A stretch of DNA of 38,602 bases from a virus. The stretch is taken from the IMG/VR virus record IMGVR_UViG_3300006923_000063, positions 1 through 38,602 of that record; one strand, given 5' to 3'. The stretch's first letter is position 1; every line of letters begins with the position of its first letter. Below the pieces are notes generated by a model. That model was not told where the DNA came from. It ran no database searches and worked only from the letters and a program-made list of their open reading frames with translations. Shown in pieces: positions 13,570 to 22,163 of the stretch. A program made the position numbers and the translations under genes.

Positions 13570-14792
13570 TGGCTAGTATTGAAAATTTAATTATAAAAGA
13601 TTTATTCATAGCAGCAGAAGGCCGACCTATGTTAAATCTTAATGCTAGCAACAATCCATTATTTAAATCTATTAACATATATGAGTCAGTATTCTCACAA
13701 TATTTGACTGGTAATATTATCTTTATTGATGCAGCAGCTATACTTGAAAGTTATCCTATAGTTGGCGATGAATATCTATATATTTCATTCAAATCATCAC
13801 CTTTAGCTAAAGAGTATAATAAAATATTCAAAATTATTAAATTAGAAAGTGTTGATGAGGTTCCAGCAAAAGGAATTCAATTATACACTTTACATTTTGT
13901 ATCAACCATAGCAGATGAGTCATTAAAGAGAAAATTAAGAGTATCATTTAAAAATAAAAAAGAATCTGAGATTATAGAATCAATATGTAAAAATACTCTA
14001 GGCGTGAATAAAATTGAAGTTGAAGAAACCTTAAATGAGCGAACATTTGTAATTCCAAATTGGTCTCCATTAAAAACTATAAAATATTTAGCAAATACGT
14101 CTATTAGAGATTCTAACTCAAGAAGCGCATCATTTTTATTTTATGAAGATCGTAATGGGTTTAAATTTAAATCATTAGAAACCATGATGGGCGAAGAAGC
14201 TGTTGCAGAACTAACCCTAGACAAAAATAACTATAAAAAACAAACAATATCTAGCATAAAAGAATTTGAAATAGATAATTGTTTTGATATAGTTTCAAAT
14301 AGCAATAACGGGTATTATGGTTCTACTATTACTGAAATAGATTTAATTGATAAAAAAGTAAATACATACAATTATACCAATGAAACCTTTTTAGAAGATC
14401 AAGATAAGATTGATGATACTGGTGGATATGCAATACATGGCCAAAGTAAAAGCGATGGTGGCGACAGACCAATAGTTAGAGTAAGAAATCATACGCATGC
14501 AAATGGTAATTTTAATAATGCGCACAATGTAATGCCACGAAGAATGTTTATGCTACAACAATTTAAAAACTATGAAATAGATGTTACTTTGCCTGGTAAT
14601 TCTAATTGGATTACTGGCTCAAAGATATTATTCAATAATCCTTCATTACGAAAAACAACATTACCAGAAGATAACAAATATATAACTGGTAATTTTATAT
14701 GTACAGAAACATGGCACGAAATAACTCCATCAAAGCACAATATGATGATTACATTGCGGAAGCCTACATTTGCAAATGAGGTTGAAAATTAA
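13569..14792 (+). CDS. gp27: Baseplate hub gp27
   Basis: 407 aa (T4: 391). It opens IENLIIKDLFIAAEGRPMLN, followed by SINIYESVFSQYLTGNIIF and DAAAILESYPIVGDEYLYIS, the first tube-like beta domain of gp27/gpD proteins. A middle EIIESICKNTLGV and PNWSPLKTIKYLAN match the hub's second domain. A histidine-rich loop (VRNHTHANGNFNNAH) precedes the C-terminal beta domain. The trimeric hub joins gp5 and the tail tube, and the gene lies directly before gp5 with a 1-base overlap. Confidence 0.85.
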   Translation: MASIENLIIKDLFIAAEGRPMLNLNASNNPLFKSINIYESVFSQYLTGNIIFIDAAAILESYPIVGDEYLYISFKSSPLAKEYNKIFKIIKLESVDEVPAKGIQLYTLHFVSTIADESLKRKLRVSFKNKKESEIIESICKNTLGVNKIEVEETLNERTFVIPNWSPLKTIKYLANTSIRDSNSRSASFLFYEDRNGFKFKSLETMMGEEAVAELTLDKNNYKKQTISSIKEFEIDNCFDIVSNSNNGYYGSTITEIDLIDKKVNTYNYTNETFLEDQDKIDDTGGYAIHGQSKSDGGDRPIVRVRNHTHANGNFNNAHNVMPRRMFMLQQFKNYEIDVTLPGNSNWITGSKILFNNPSLRKTTLPEDNKYITGNFICTETWHEITPSKHNMMITLRKPTFANEVEN

Positions 14793-15763
14793 TGATTAAC
14801 GACGCACAGTGGTTCTTTGGTAAGGTAGAGGATATAGCAGACCCTAAGCAACTTGGTCGTGTCAAGGTACGTATATACGGAATACACTCGGAGCAAACAA
14901 CACCAAACCTAGAAACTGGCGAGGGCATAGAGACTGAAGCACTACCGTGGGCTTTGCCAATGCAGCCGATTACATCCGGTGCACTAGTTGGTGTCGGCAC
15001 ATCGCCGACTGGGCTGAAAGTTGGTAGCCAGGTTGTTGGCTTTTCCAGAGATGGCGACAAATACAATAACCTAATAATAACCGGCACTGTTGCTGGTATA
15101 GCAGATGAACATGATGTCAATGAGCTAGCACGCGGAATCACTACTGATATGGTGTCTGCTAAGAAATCAGGCGTCAAATCTGGTGTGTCAAATGCCAACG
15201 GCAAAGGTACATGGTCAGAACCCGCTACACAATATGCTGCTAAGTATCCTGATAACCATGTAACAGAAACGGAGAGTGGTATCATTATAGAATTGGATGA
15301 TACTTCTGGAAGTGAACGTGTACATATATATCATCCAACAGGAACCTTCCATGAGATACACCCAGACGGTACAATGGTTACGAAAGGGGTCAATGGATCA
15401 TACGAAGTAATTCAAAATGATAAGAACATCTCTGTTGGTGGAAGTATAAATATTAATGTATCAAGCAATTGTACAATCAAAGCTGGCGCGGATTGTGATA
15501 TCCAAGCTTCAGGGAATACAAAGGTAGTTACAACAGATTGTGATATCAATGCATCTGGAAATATTAAAGCAACAGCAGGCGGCTCAGCGAATATTTCAGC
15601 TGGCTCTTCTGCCGAGGTATCGGCAGATGGCAGCGTGTCAGTTTCGGCTGGCGGCTCAGCAACTATAACCGCGTCATCATCAGCTACACTAAAAGCTTCG
15701 GGTGGCGTATTAATTAAAGGATCAAAGGTAGAATTAAAGGGAACACAAACGGTAGTAATATGA
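14792..15763 (+). CDS. gp5: Baseplate spike gp5 without lysozyme domain
   Basis: 323 aa. The N-terminal OB domain (1-110) reads WFFGKVEDIADPKQLGRVKV, then RIYGIH, the classic gp5/VgrG start. Residues about 155-185 (TESGIIIELDDTSGSERVHI) lead straight into the triple beta-helix, rich in GG/S/A octad-like repeats (ASGNIKATAGGSANISAGS). T4 gp5 carries a lysozyme domain between these parts; here it is missing, as in many marine T4-like phages. It forms the needle that pierces the outer membrane, so murein digestion must come from another protein or be dispensable. Confidence 0.9.
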   Translation: MINDAQWFFGKVEDIADPKQLGRVKVRIYGIHSEQTTPNLETGEGIETEALPWALPMQPITSGALVGVGTSPTGLKVGSQVVGFSRDGDKYNNLIITGTVAGIADEHDVNELARGITTDMVSAKKSGVKSGVSNANGKGTWSEPATQYAAKYPDNHVTETESGIIIELDDTSGSERVHIYHPTGTFHEIHPDGTMVTKGVNGSYEVIQNDKNISVGGSININVSSNCTIKAGADCDIQASGNTKVVTTDCDINASGNIKATAGGSANISAGSSAEVSADGSVSVSAGGSATITASSSATLKASGGVLIKGSKVELKGTQTVVI

Positions 15764-16014
15764 ATATTTTATCAAAGCTAGGGACAATGACTAAAATGAA
15801 ACTAACAAAAAAAGACCAAGCTAAGTTTATCTTAGAAGGTGTTCAAGATAGGTTCACTGAATTAAATCAAGTTATCGGTCCTGCAGGATCGGTGCCAATG
15901 CTATTAGCAGAAACTGAATATAATGATCAAGCAACAGAGATAGCAATATTAGTGGATGAATTAAATGTTGAAATTGATTTATTAGCTAAAGATATTAAAG
16001 AAGAAATTAATTAA
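15760..16014 (+). CDS. Hypothetical baseplate-operon protein (84 aa)
   Basis: Small helical protein: basic first 25 residues, then acidic coiled-coil-like helices (ATEIAILVDELNVEIDLLAK then DIKEEIN). It overlaps gp5 by 4 bases and gp25 by 1, so it is made together with them and is probably a baseplate component or an assembly factor. I do not recognise a T4 counterpart. Confidence 0.65.
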   Translation: MNILSKLGTMTKMKLTKKDQAKFILEGVQDRFTELNQVIGPAGSVPMLLAETEYNDQATEIAILVDELNVEIDLLAKDIKEEIN

Positions 16015-16397
16015 TGGCAAAGCCCACATATAAAGATATCAATCTTAGTTTCATTGCTCATCCTATTACTGGTGACCTCGTAACAACAAATGATGATGAA
16101 GCAATCAAGCAATCTGTTAAGACACTTATTCTTACTGGTTTTTATGAGCGCGCACATCACCCAGAGCTTGGTTGTCAAGTCAACGGGCTATTGTTTGAAT
16201 TGGATACAATTGCTACACGATTAGTTATAGCAGAAACAATAAGAAGCATATTACGAGAACATGAAAATAGAATCAGAGTAATAAATGTTTCAGTAGATTC
16301 AGATGATAATCATGGTTATAATATAGGTATATTTTATAAAATCTTAGCGTATCGTAAAGATGCGAAAACAACATTATTTTTAAACAGGGTTAGATAA
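16014..16397 (+). CDS. gp25: Baseplate wedge gp25
   Basis: 127 aa (T4: 132), the gp25/IraD-type fold conserved in all contractile injection systems. It shows YKDINLSFIAHPITGDLVTT, DDEAIKQSVKTLILTGFYER and PELGCQVNGLLFELDT. IRSILREHENRI and a C-terminal ILAYRKDAKTTLFLNRVR follow. The conserved E in HPELGC is at the sheath-contact EPR-like loop. With gp6 and gp53 it forms the inner wedge and nucleates sheath polymerisation. It is joined to gp6 by a TAATG overlap. Confidence 0.93.
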   Translation: MAKPTYKDINLSFIAHPITGDLVTTNDDEAIKQSVKTLILTGFYERAHHPELGCQVNGLLFELDTIATRLVIAETIRSILREHENRIRVINVSVDSDDNHGYNIGIFYKILAYRKDAKTTLFLNRVR

Positions 16398-18223
16398 TGG
16401 CAAACCAACAATTTCAAGATTTGGATTTTGATGAAATCAAAGAGAATCTAAAAACATATTTAACAAATAAATCTGAGTATGCAGATCATAACTTCTCGGG
16501 TTCCACGTGGAACCTGCTTTTAGATGTAATGGCTTGGACAACTCATTACGTTGGAGTATATGCCAACCTAGCCCTCTCAGAATCATTTCTTGATTCTGCA
16601 GACTTGAGGCGATCTATTGTGTCGCGAGCAAAGGAGCTTGGTTATTTTCCTAAGCAGAGCACTGCAGCACAAGCTGGTGTGCAACTATCTGTGACTGGCC
16701 AGACTTCTGGACTTACATTATATGTACCAACCGGAGCAAAATTCTCAGCTTCTATAGACGCTGAATCTTTCCTGTTCCAGTCAATTGATAAAATACAATT
16801 AATAGAAGATGGTTCTACTGGAAATTATGCCACCGCCTCAGACGTTATTATAAAACAGGGATTTTCAGTAAATAAAACATGGACTATATCTGATCCTGCA
16901 ACTGATCAATTTGTAATCGTAGATTCAAATATAGATACGGATACTTTGACAGTAACAGTAAATAATGAAGAATGGTTATATGCAGATGATATAACAGTTG
17001 CTACCCCTGATAGTAAAATCTTTTATTTACAAGAGGTTGATGTTGGAGAAATTGAAATATATTTTGGCGATGATATTCTTGGAGCAAATATTGATACTAA
17101 TGATAAGGTCGTAGCGACTTGGTTGAACACAAAGGCAGACAGAGCAAATAATATTAATGTATTTGAGCTAACATCGCCGATTGGTGGCATAGCTGCTAAT
17201 GCTTTCACAATAATTACCACATCGCAATCCTCGGGCGGGTCAGAGCCAGAGTCTGATGAAACAATTAAGCTAATTGCTCCTAAAGTATATGCTACTCAAA
17301 ATAGATTAGTCACAGCAGAAGATTATGAGTCTATGGTACTTGCTGAATTTTCATATATAGATGCAATATCAGTATGGGGCGGAGAAGAATCATCGCCGCC
17401 TCAGTATGGAAAGATTTTAATCTCTGTGTCTAAGAGCGGAATTGGAGAAAGTATATTAACAACAGTAGAGCGAGCTGAGATACTAGATTATATCTCATTA
17501 CATAAAGTTGTAACTCAACGACCAGAGATTTATGATCCAGATTATCTAAATATCTCTATGGCAATTACAACTAAATATAATCAATATATGACAACTAAAT
17601 CGGATGATGATTTGGTTGCTGCTATTGAAGCAGGAGTTGAAGCATATTATAATAGTAACTTAGTAAATTTCAATAGTACATTAAGGATGTCAAGATTACT
17701 TGCAGCAATTGATAATTCAGAGACATCAATTGTAGATAGCCACGTTGATTTGACAATTCATAAAAAATGGCAACAACCTATTCTGCAATTTCAATTGTCA
17801 CAAACTATTGCTATAAACTTCGGTGGAAATGCAATAGAGCCTGGTACATTTACATCCAGCCTATATGATACAACCAAACAATTAAAAGACGATGGCGAAG
17901 GTAATGTTTTATATTATGATAATTTAATATTATTAGATGATTCATTTGGTACAATTGATTATATTACTGGTACAATAAATATCCCTAATATAACTATACC
18001 AGACGCCACTGCAGCTGCAGCACTAGTTGCAGCACACGCAGGTTGGACAACTACTGATGATATTGTTCTTTCAGAAATATTAGAGCAAGAGCGCTTAGAT
18101 AATTTTGAAGTTATCAAGTTTTATATGCAGCCATCTGGTTATAACGTAATAACCTCTGAAAACAATCTTATTGCTAGAGATTCAGAAACAGTAGTATTAG
18201 AATTATTAACTAGGGATGACTAA
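16397..18223 (+). CDS. gp6: Baseplate wedge gp6
   Basis: 608 aa (T4: 660), the J-like wedge protein. Signature stretches are FSGSTWNLLLDVMAWTTHYV, ANLALSESFLDSADLRRSIV and SRAKELGYFPKQSTAA near the N-terminus, and TAEDYESMVLAEFSYIDAIS, VWGGEES and GKILISVSKSG in the middle. The C-terminal dimerisation region contains VNFNSTLRMSRLLAAIDNSE. Pairs of gp6 form the inner ring that changes shape on contraction. It lies between gp25 and gp7, the T4 order, with a 1-base overlap on both sides. Confidence 0.93.
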   Translation: MANQQFQDLDFDEIKENLKTYLTNKSEYADHNFSGSTWNLLLDVMAWTTHYVGVYANLALSESFLDSADLRRSIVSRAKELGYFPKQSTAAQAGVQLSVTGQTSGLTLYVPTGAKFSASIDAESFLFQSIDKIQLIEDGSTGNYATASDVIIKQGFSVNKTWTISDPATDQFVIVDSNIDTDTLTVTVNNEEWLYADDITVATPDSKIFYLQEVDVGEIEIYFGDDILGANIDTNDKVVATWLNTKADRANNINVFELTSPIGGIAANAFTIITTSQSSGGSEPESDETIKLIAPKVYATQNRLVTAEDYESMVLAEFSYIDAISVWGGEESSPPQYGKILISVSKSGIGESILTTVERAEILDYISLHKVVTQRPEIYDPDYLNISMAITTKYNQYMTTKSDDDLVAAIEAGVEAYYNSNLVNFNSTLRMSRLLAAIDNSETSIVDSHVDLTIHKKWQQPILQFQLSQTIAINFGGNAIEPGTFTSSLYDTTKQLKDDGEGNVLYYDNLILLDDSFGTIDYITGTINIPNITIPDATAAAALVAAHAGWTTTDDIVLSEILEQERLDNFEVIKFYMQPSGYNVITSENNLIARDSETVVLELLTRDD

Positions 18224-21165
18224 TGGGTTCAAATAAATTATCATTTTTAACTGATGAAGTAATACCAAAATATGTAAGAGATAACAATAGTGATTATGTT
18301 GTCTTTGTTCAGAATTTCTTTGAATACCTAGAACAACAATTTGAAGGATATGATTTAGTAGCGAATTTATTAGAGTATCATGATATTGATACTACTGTAG
18401 ACGAGTATATCGACGAATATCGAAAAACCTATGCAAGAGCACTACCCAATAATACCTCAGCAAATCTAAAACTAATAATAAAAAGAATTAGAGAATTTTA
18501 TAGGACTAAAGGTAGTGAGCAAGCATATCAGTTTTTATTTCGTGCAGTATATGATTCATCTACAGAATTTTATTACCCAAGTGAAGGCACATTAAAGGCA
18601 TCAGTAATTGTACATAAGTTATCAGAAAAAACTTCTCACTTAACTGATTCAAATTATTGGCAAGACTTTTCTTATGTATTAAGAACTGGCCAGTCTTCGC
18701 ACGTATATGAAAAAATGCTATATGCAATGGCGCACCCTGCAGGATTAAAGTTCTTTGCAGAGCTTAAGCCAACTGCAGAATATACACAAGCTGATCGCCC
18801 TGCATACGTTGATTCTTGGATTACGTTGTTATTCATTGATTATATAATTAATACTAATACTCCAACATTTGTTGAATCTACACGAGCACTATCTACACAA
18901 TCGTTTGGAACTGGAATGCCAGCGATGAGTAATTATTTGTGGGAAAGAGAAAGTAAATCCCAGCCAGCTATTCTTGCAGATACTGAAGATACTATTATAG
19001 GTCAATTGGATGGCCAGGCGTCAGAGCAACATTGTTTAGTATTTTATAATAGAGCTAAGCAAGATATCAATTCATTCAAGATTATGGATAGATATGTTGA
19101 ATTCATTGGTGCGACAAGTAATACAGGGACTTATTGGGATAGAGATGTAGATATATCTACTGATACCCAATCTGATATTTCAGTTGATGCTACCAATACA
19201 ATCAATACTGCTGGCGGAATAGATTTTACGATGTTCTCTGATGGAGACATAATTAATCTGGATGTTGAATTATCTCAAGTTAATGCTGGAGAGTATACAA
19301 TTTCAGGGCCTCCAACATCAACGACTATTACTGTTGTTGGAACTCCGTTAACTATTGAAACAAATGGAACAATGGGTGATGTTGTAATATCGACTCGTCA
19401 GTCTGCATCTTGGTATACTACTCCTCTGAGAGCTCAGCCGACTAATGCTGACGATACAGTTCATATTGTAACAATGCCAATTGGAAAATATGCAAATACA
19501 TTTACATGTGTATATAATAATTTATTTCAAGTATTTGATGCAATTGATTCTGTTGCTGATGGATTGTTTTTCCACAATGGACTCAAGATAGTAAATTCAG
19601 ATATGTCATTTACTGTGCCCGATGGCAATGGAATCAGAAATGTAACAATGCCAATAGGCCTGAATATTCTAGCAGGCGAGATTGTTGATTATTATGTAGT
19701 ACCAAATGTAGTAGAAGAATTTACTATGCCCATTGGTGCAGATGCTAGTGATTTAATATTGACTCTCACTAATAAGCCAAAGAATGGCAAGGTAAGAAAT
19801 TTACAAGTATTTTCTGAGGGTACTATAATATATCCACATGAATATACATATCATAATGGTGTATTGACTATTGATTCTACTTTATTGGGTGGAATAATAG
19901 ATGATGAATATAGAATTGAAGTTATAACTTTCGATAGAGATGTGGATTTCAATGAGATAACTCATAATACTATAGCAAATCAGACTAAATTTGAATTACA
20001 TAAGAATGTAGAACAGAGACGGTGGGCATGGAGTGAGGTAATTCAGTGGGAGTGGGCAACAGTGCCACCAGCAGACTGGTCAGTAACATTCTTTAATGAA
20101 TTATTAGGTTGGACATACAACGAAGATTCTAATGAAACAACTGGCGATGGTAGAGTAATATATGATCATAGCGAATCAATACCAGATGTTGCTCCATGGT
20201 CTATCTATAGTAAAAACCATGGATCTGGCAGCCAATTGGCGAAAGATTCAGTAGGTGGCCATAGTAAATGCGTTAGAAATTATGGCAATGCTGGTAAATA
20301 TGTACTTAAATTTACAACAGTAACAAATGGTACTTGGAGCTCACCAATTTTCTTTCTTAATGGTAATAATGCTTCTTTTTATGAGCATGGCGAAACTGGT
20401 AGACCTGGCCTTGTAAGATTTACATCTAACAATAACACATATATAAATGGATCATATGTTAGCAATAGTCCAAGCAATAATTTAGATACTTCTTTAAGTT
20501 ATTGGTATGTATTCCTTGATTTCGATAATGAGTTATTAACATTGTGTAAAAATGGAACTTCATTAGCTACAAGTTTAGATATTTCATTTATGTCAACTTC
20601 TGCTTGGATTGATCCATATATAGTAGTTAATGGTGCCAATGATGTTCAAATAGATATGGATTATACACCGGATATTTCAGGCGTAACTTCATTTCCAGCT
20701 GGCACAGTTGAAGGCGATTGGACTGGTTGGAATGATACTACAGATTATATAACACAATATGATATATATTATATACCAAATGCACAAAGCAATTGGCCAG
20801 TTGTTTTTGATAGTCGGAACCCACAGAGAAAACAAACACCAATGGGATATGTTGAAATTGAGGGTCGAGCTGAATGCCAATCAGTAACAGTTAATGCTGG
20901 TAGTCATTTTGTCATGATTGAATCACCACATGACACTCAAACTTTTAATGGTGACTATCAAGTTTCAACAATGGAAGTAATGGAAGATAATGTTAGCCAG
21001 GGTGTTAGAAGAATAGAAGATGATGGATTTTCTGCCACTGGTGGGTGTAATGTTGCAGGAATGGGATTTGTTGCAGCACAAGATGCTGAGGTTTCTATAA
21101 GAATGAAAGGTGAAAATGGGTACGGTGCTATATTTGGCAATGCTGTAATCATTGGCGTTAAATAA
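18223..21165 (+). CDS. gp7: Baseplate wedge gp7-like, with a lectin-like region
   Basis: 980 aa (T4 gp7: 1032), placed between gp6 and gp8 as in T4. The N-terminal 200 residues are helical (YVVFVQNFFEYLEQQF, LKLIIKRIREFYRTKGSEQA) and match the wedge-anchoring part known from marine gp7-like proteins. The rest is beta-rich, with repeated ITMPIGxxA-type phrases (VTMPIGKYANTF, VTMPIGLNILAG, FTMPIGADASDL). Residues about 615-815 look like a second SPRY/concanavalin-like domain (WYVFLDFDNELLTLCKNGTS). It joins the inner wedge to gp8 and the periphery; the modular C-terminal half may touch the host. Confidence 0.75.
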   Translation: MGSNKLSFLTDEVIPKYVRDNNSDYVVFVQNFFEYLEQQFEGYDLVANLLEYHDIDTTVDEYIDEYRKTYARALPNNTSANLKLIIKRIREFYRTKGSEQAYQFLFRAVYDSSTEFYYPSEGTLKASVIVHKLSEKTSHLTDSNYWQDFSYVLRTGQSSHVYEKMLYAMAHPAGLKFFAELKPTAEYTQADRPAYVDSWITLLFIDYIINTNTPTFVESTRALSTQSFGTGMPAMSNYLWERESKSQPAILADTEDTIIGQLDGQASEQHCLVFYNRAKQDINSFKIMDRYVEFIGATSNTGTYWDRDVDISTDTQSDISVDATNTINTAGGIDFTMFSDGDIINLDVELSQVNAGEYTISGPPTSTTITVVGTPLTIETNGTMGDVVISTRQSASWYTTPLRAQPTNADDTVHIVTMPIGKYANTFTCVYNNLFQVFDAIDSVADGLFFHNGLKIVNSDMSFTVPDGNGIRNVTMPIGLNILAGEIVDYYVVPNVVEEFTMPIGADASDLILTLTNKPKNGKVRNLQVFSEGTIIYPHEYTYHNGVLTIDSTLLGGIIDDEYRIEVITFDRDVDFNEITHNTIANQTKFELHKNVEQRRWAWSEVIQWEWATVPPADWSVTFFNELLGWTYNEDSNETTGDGRVIYDHSESIPDVAPWSIYSKNHGSGSQLAKDSVGGHSKCVRNYGNAGKYVLKFTTVTNGTWSSPIFFLNGNNASFYEHGETGRPGLVRFTSNNNTYINGSYVSNSPSNNLDTSLSYWYVFLDFDNELLTLCKNGTSLATSLDISFMSTSAWIDPYIVVNGANDVQIDMDYTPDISGVTSFPAGTVEGDWTGWNDTTDYITQYDIYYIPNAQSNWPVVFDSRNPQRKQTPMGYVEIEGRAECQSVTVNAGSHFVMIESPHDTQTFNGDYQVSTMEVMEDNVSQGVRRIEDDGFSATGGCNVAGMGFVAAQDAEVSIRMKGENGYGAIFGNAVIIGVK

Positions 21166-21184
21166 CAATCATTAAATAACATAT

Positions 21185-21192
21185 TATAAATA
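21185..21192 (+). promoter_or_regulatory. T4-type late promoter before gp8
   Basis: Perfect TATAAATA, 29 bases before the gp8 ATG, in the only sizeable gap of the baseplate operon. It would boost gp8 and the large structural genes that follow. Confidence 0.8.
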
Positions 21193-21220
21193 ATTAAAGA
21201 TTAACTAAAGAGAAATTAAA

Positions 21221-22153
21221 ATGGCATCAATTATAAAGAATAGATTTTCAGTTGCAGCTCTGGGAGCATTCATTGACACTTATGGTCTTGGTGATGACTG
21301 GGAAGTTGCTGGTGGATTTACTGGTAATAAATTATATATGGCAATTGGTAGAGATGTAGCATGGTCAAGCGATGTAGCACCTCCAAGCCCAGCTGATAAG
21401 ATTGGCTCTGCTGCACACAATAGCACACAGGGTGAAAACGAATATGGCTTCCAACAGGATGTACATGCGATGAAATACATACCTGGCGCAAATATTCAGC
21501 CTATAGTTCCAAGAATTAATTGGGCAGCTGGAGTAGAGTATAATGCACTACAAAATGATTCATCAGATCCATATGGGGCTCAAGATTATTACGTATTAAA
21601 TTCATCTTCTCAAGTATGGATTTGTACTGAAGGGTATAAAGACGCAGATGGCTCTGTAACTAATAATGTAGTTTCAGATACTGGTGATGAGCCATATGCA
21701 GCATCACCTGCAGCAAATGCTACTTTCACTGGAACTACAGATGGCTATCAGTGGAAATATCTATATACTGTATCTGGTGTATCTTCAAATGCTCTTACTA
21801 CTTCTTGGATGCCAGTCAATTATGGAACAACAGTTACTGGAAACGATAATCCAGAATCTAATATAGAACTTGGTTGTGACCATCTTATGATAGTCGGTGA
21901 GTTTGATTCTAGCATAACAATTGCTGGTGATAATTCAGATAACCAATATCGCCAAGTTGGAATATATGTAAATCCAGTTGAAGATGATTTAACTATTGCA
22001 ACTGCTACTCTATATAATGCACCACAGACTGAAATATTTGCAAGCTCTGGCAATACTGCTAATATGGGTAAGTTAATATATCAAGAAAATAGAACACCTA
22101 TTACACGAACAGCAAGTCAGATCGAACAAATTAAAGTCGTTGTAGAATTTTAA
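21221..22153 (+). CDS. gp8: Baseplate wedge gp8
   Basis: 310 aa (T4: 334). The order of blocks is as in T4 gp8: KLYMAIGRDVAWSSD with SPADKIGS (T4: FGRSEPWSSN with YPTDSV), IQPIVPRINWAAGVEYN, YYVLNSSSQVWICTEG, GTTDGYQWKYLYTVSG, then RQVGIYVNP and a final GKLIYQENRTPITRTASQIE. The protein forms dimers at the wedge periphery under gp7 and gp9/gp10. It is the first gene after the late promoter at 21185. Confidence 0.92.
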   Translation: MASIIKNRFSVAALGAFIDTYGLGDDWEVAGGFTGNKLYMAIGRDVAWSSDVAPPSPADKIGSAAHNSTQGENEYGFQQDVHAMKYIPGANIQPIVPRINWAAGVEYNALQNDSSDPYGAQDYYVLNSSSQVWICTEGYKDADGSVTNNVVSDTGDEPYAASPAANATFTGTTDGYQWKYLYTVSGVSSNALTTSWMPVNYGTTVTGNDNPESNIELGCDHLMIVGEFDSSITIAGDNSDNQYRQVGIYVNPVEDDLTIATATLYNAPQTEIFASSGNTANMGKLIYQENRTPITRTASQIEQIKVVVEF

Positions 22154-22163
22154 GGAATAAAGA

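Noticed and set aside
14764-15285. 173-codon minus-strand frame opposite gp5
   Set aside because: Antisense to the well-supported gp5 OB domain and without a ribosome-binding site.
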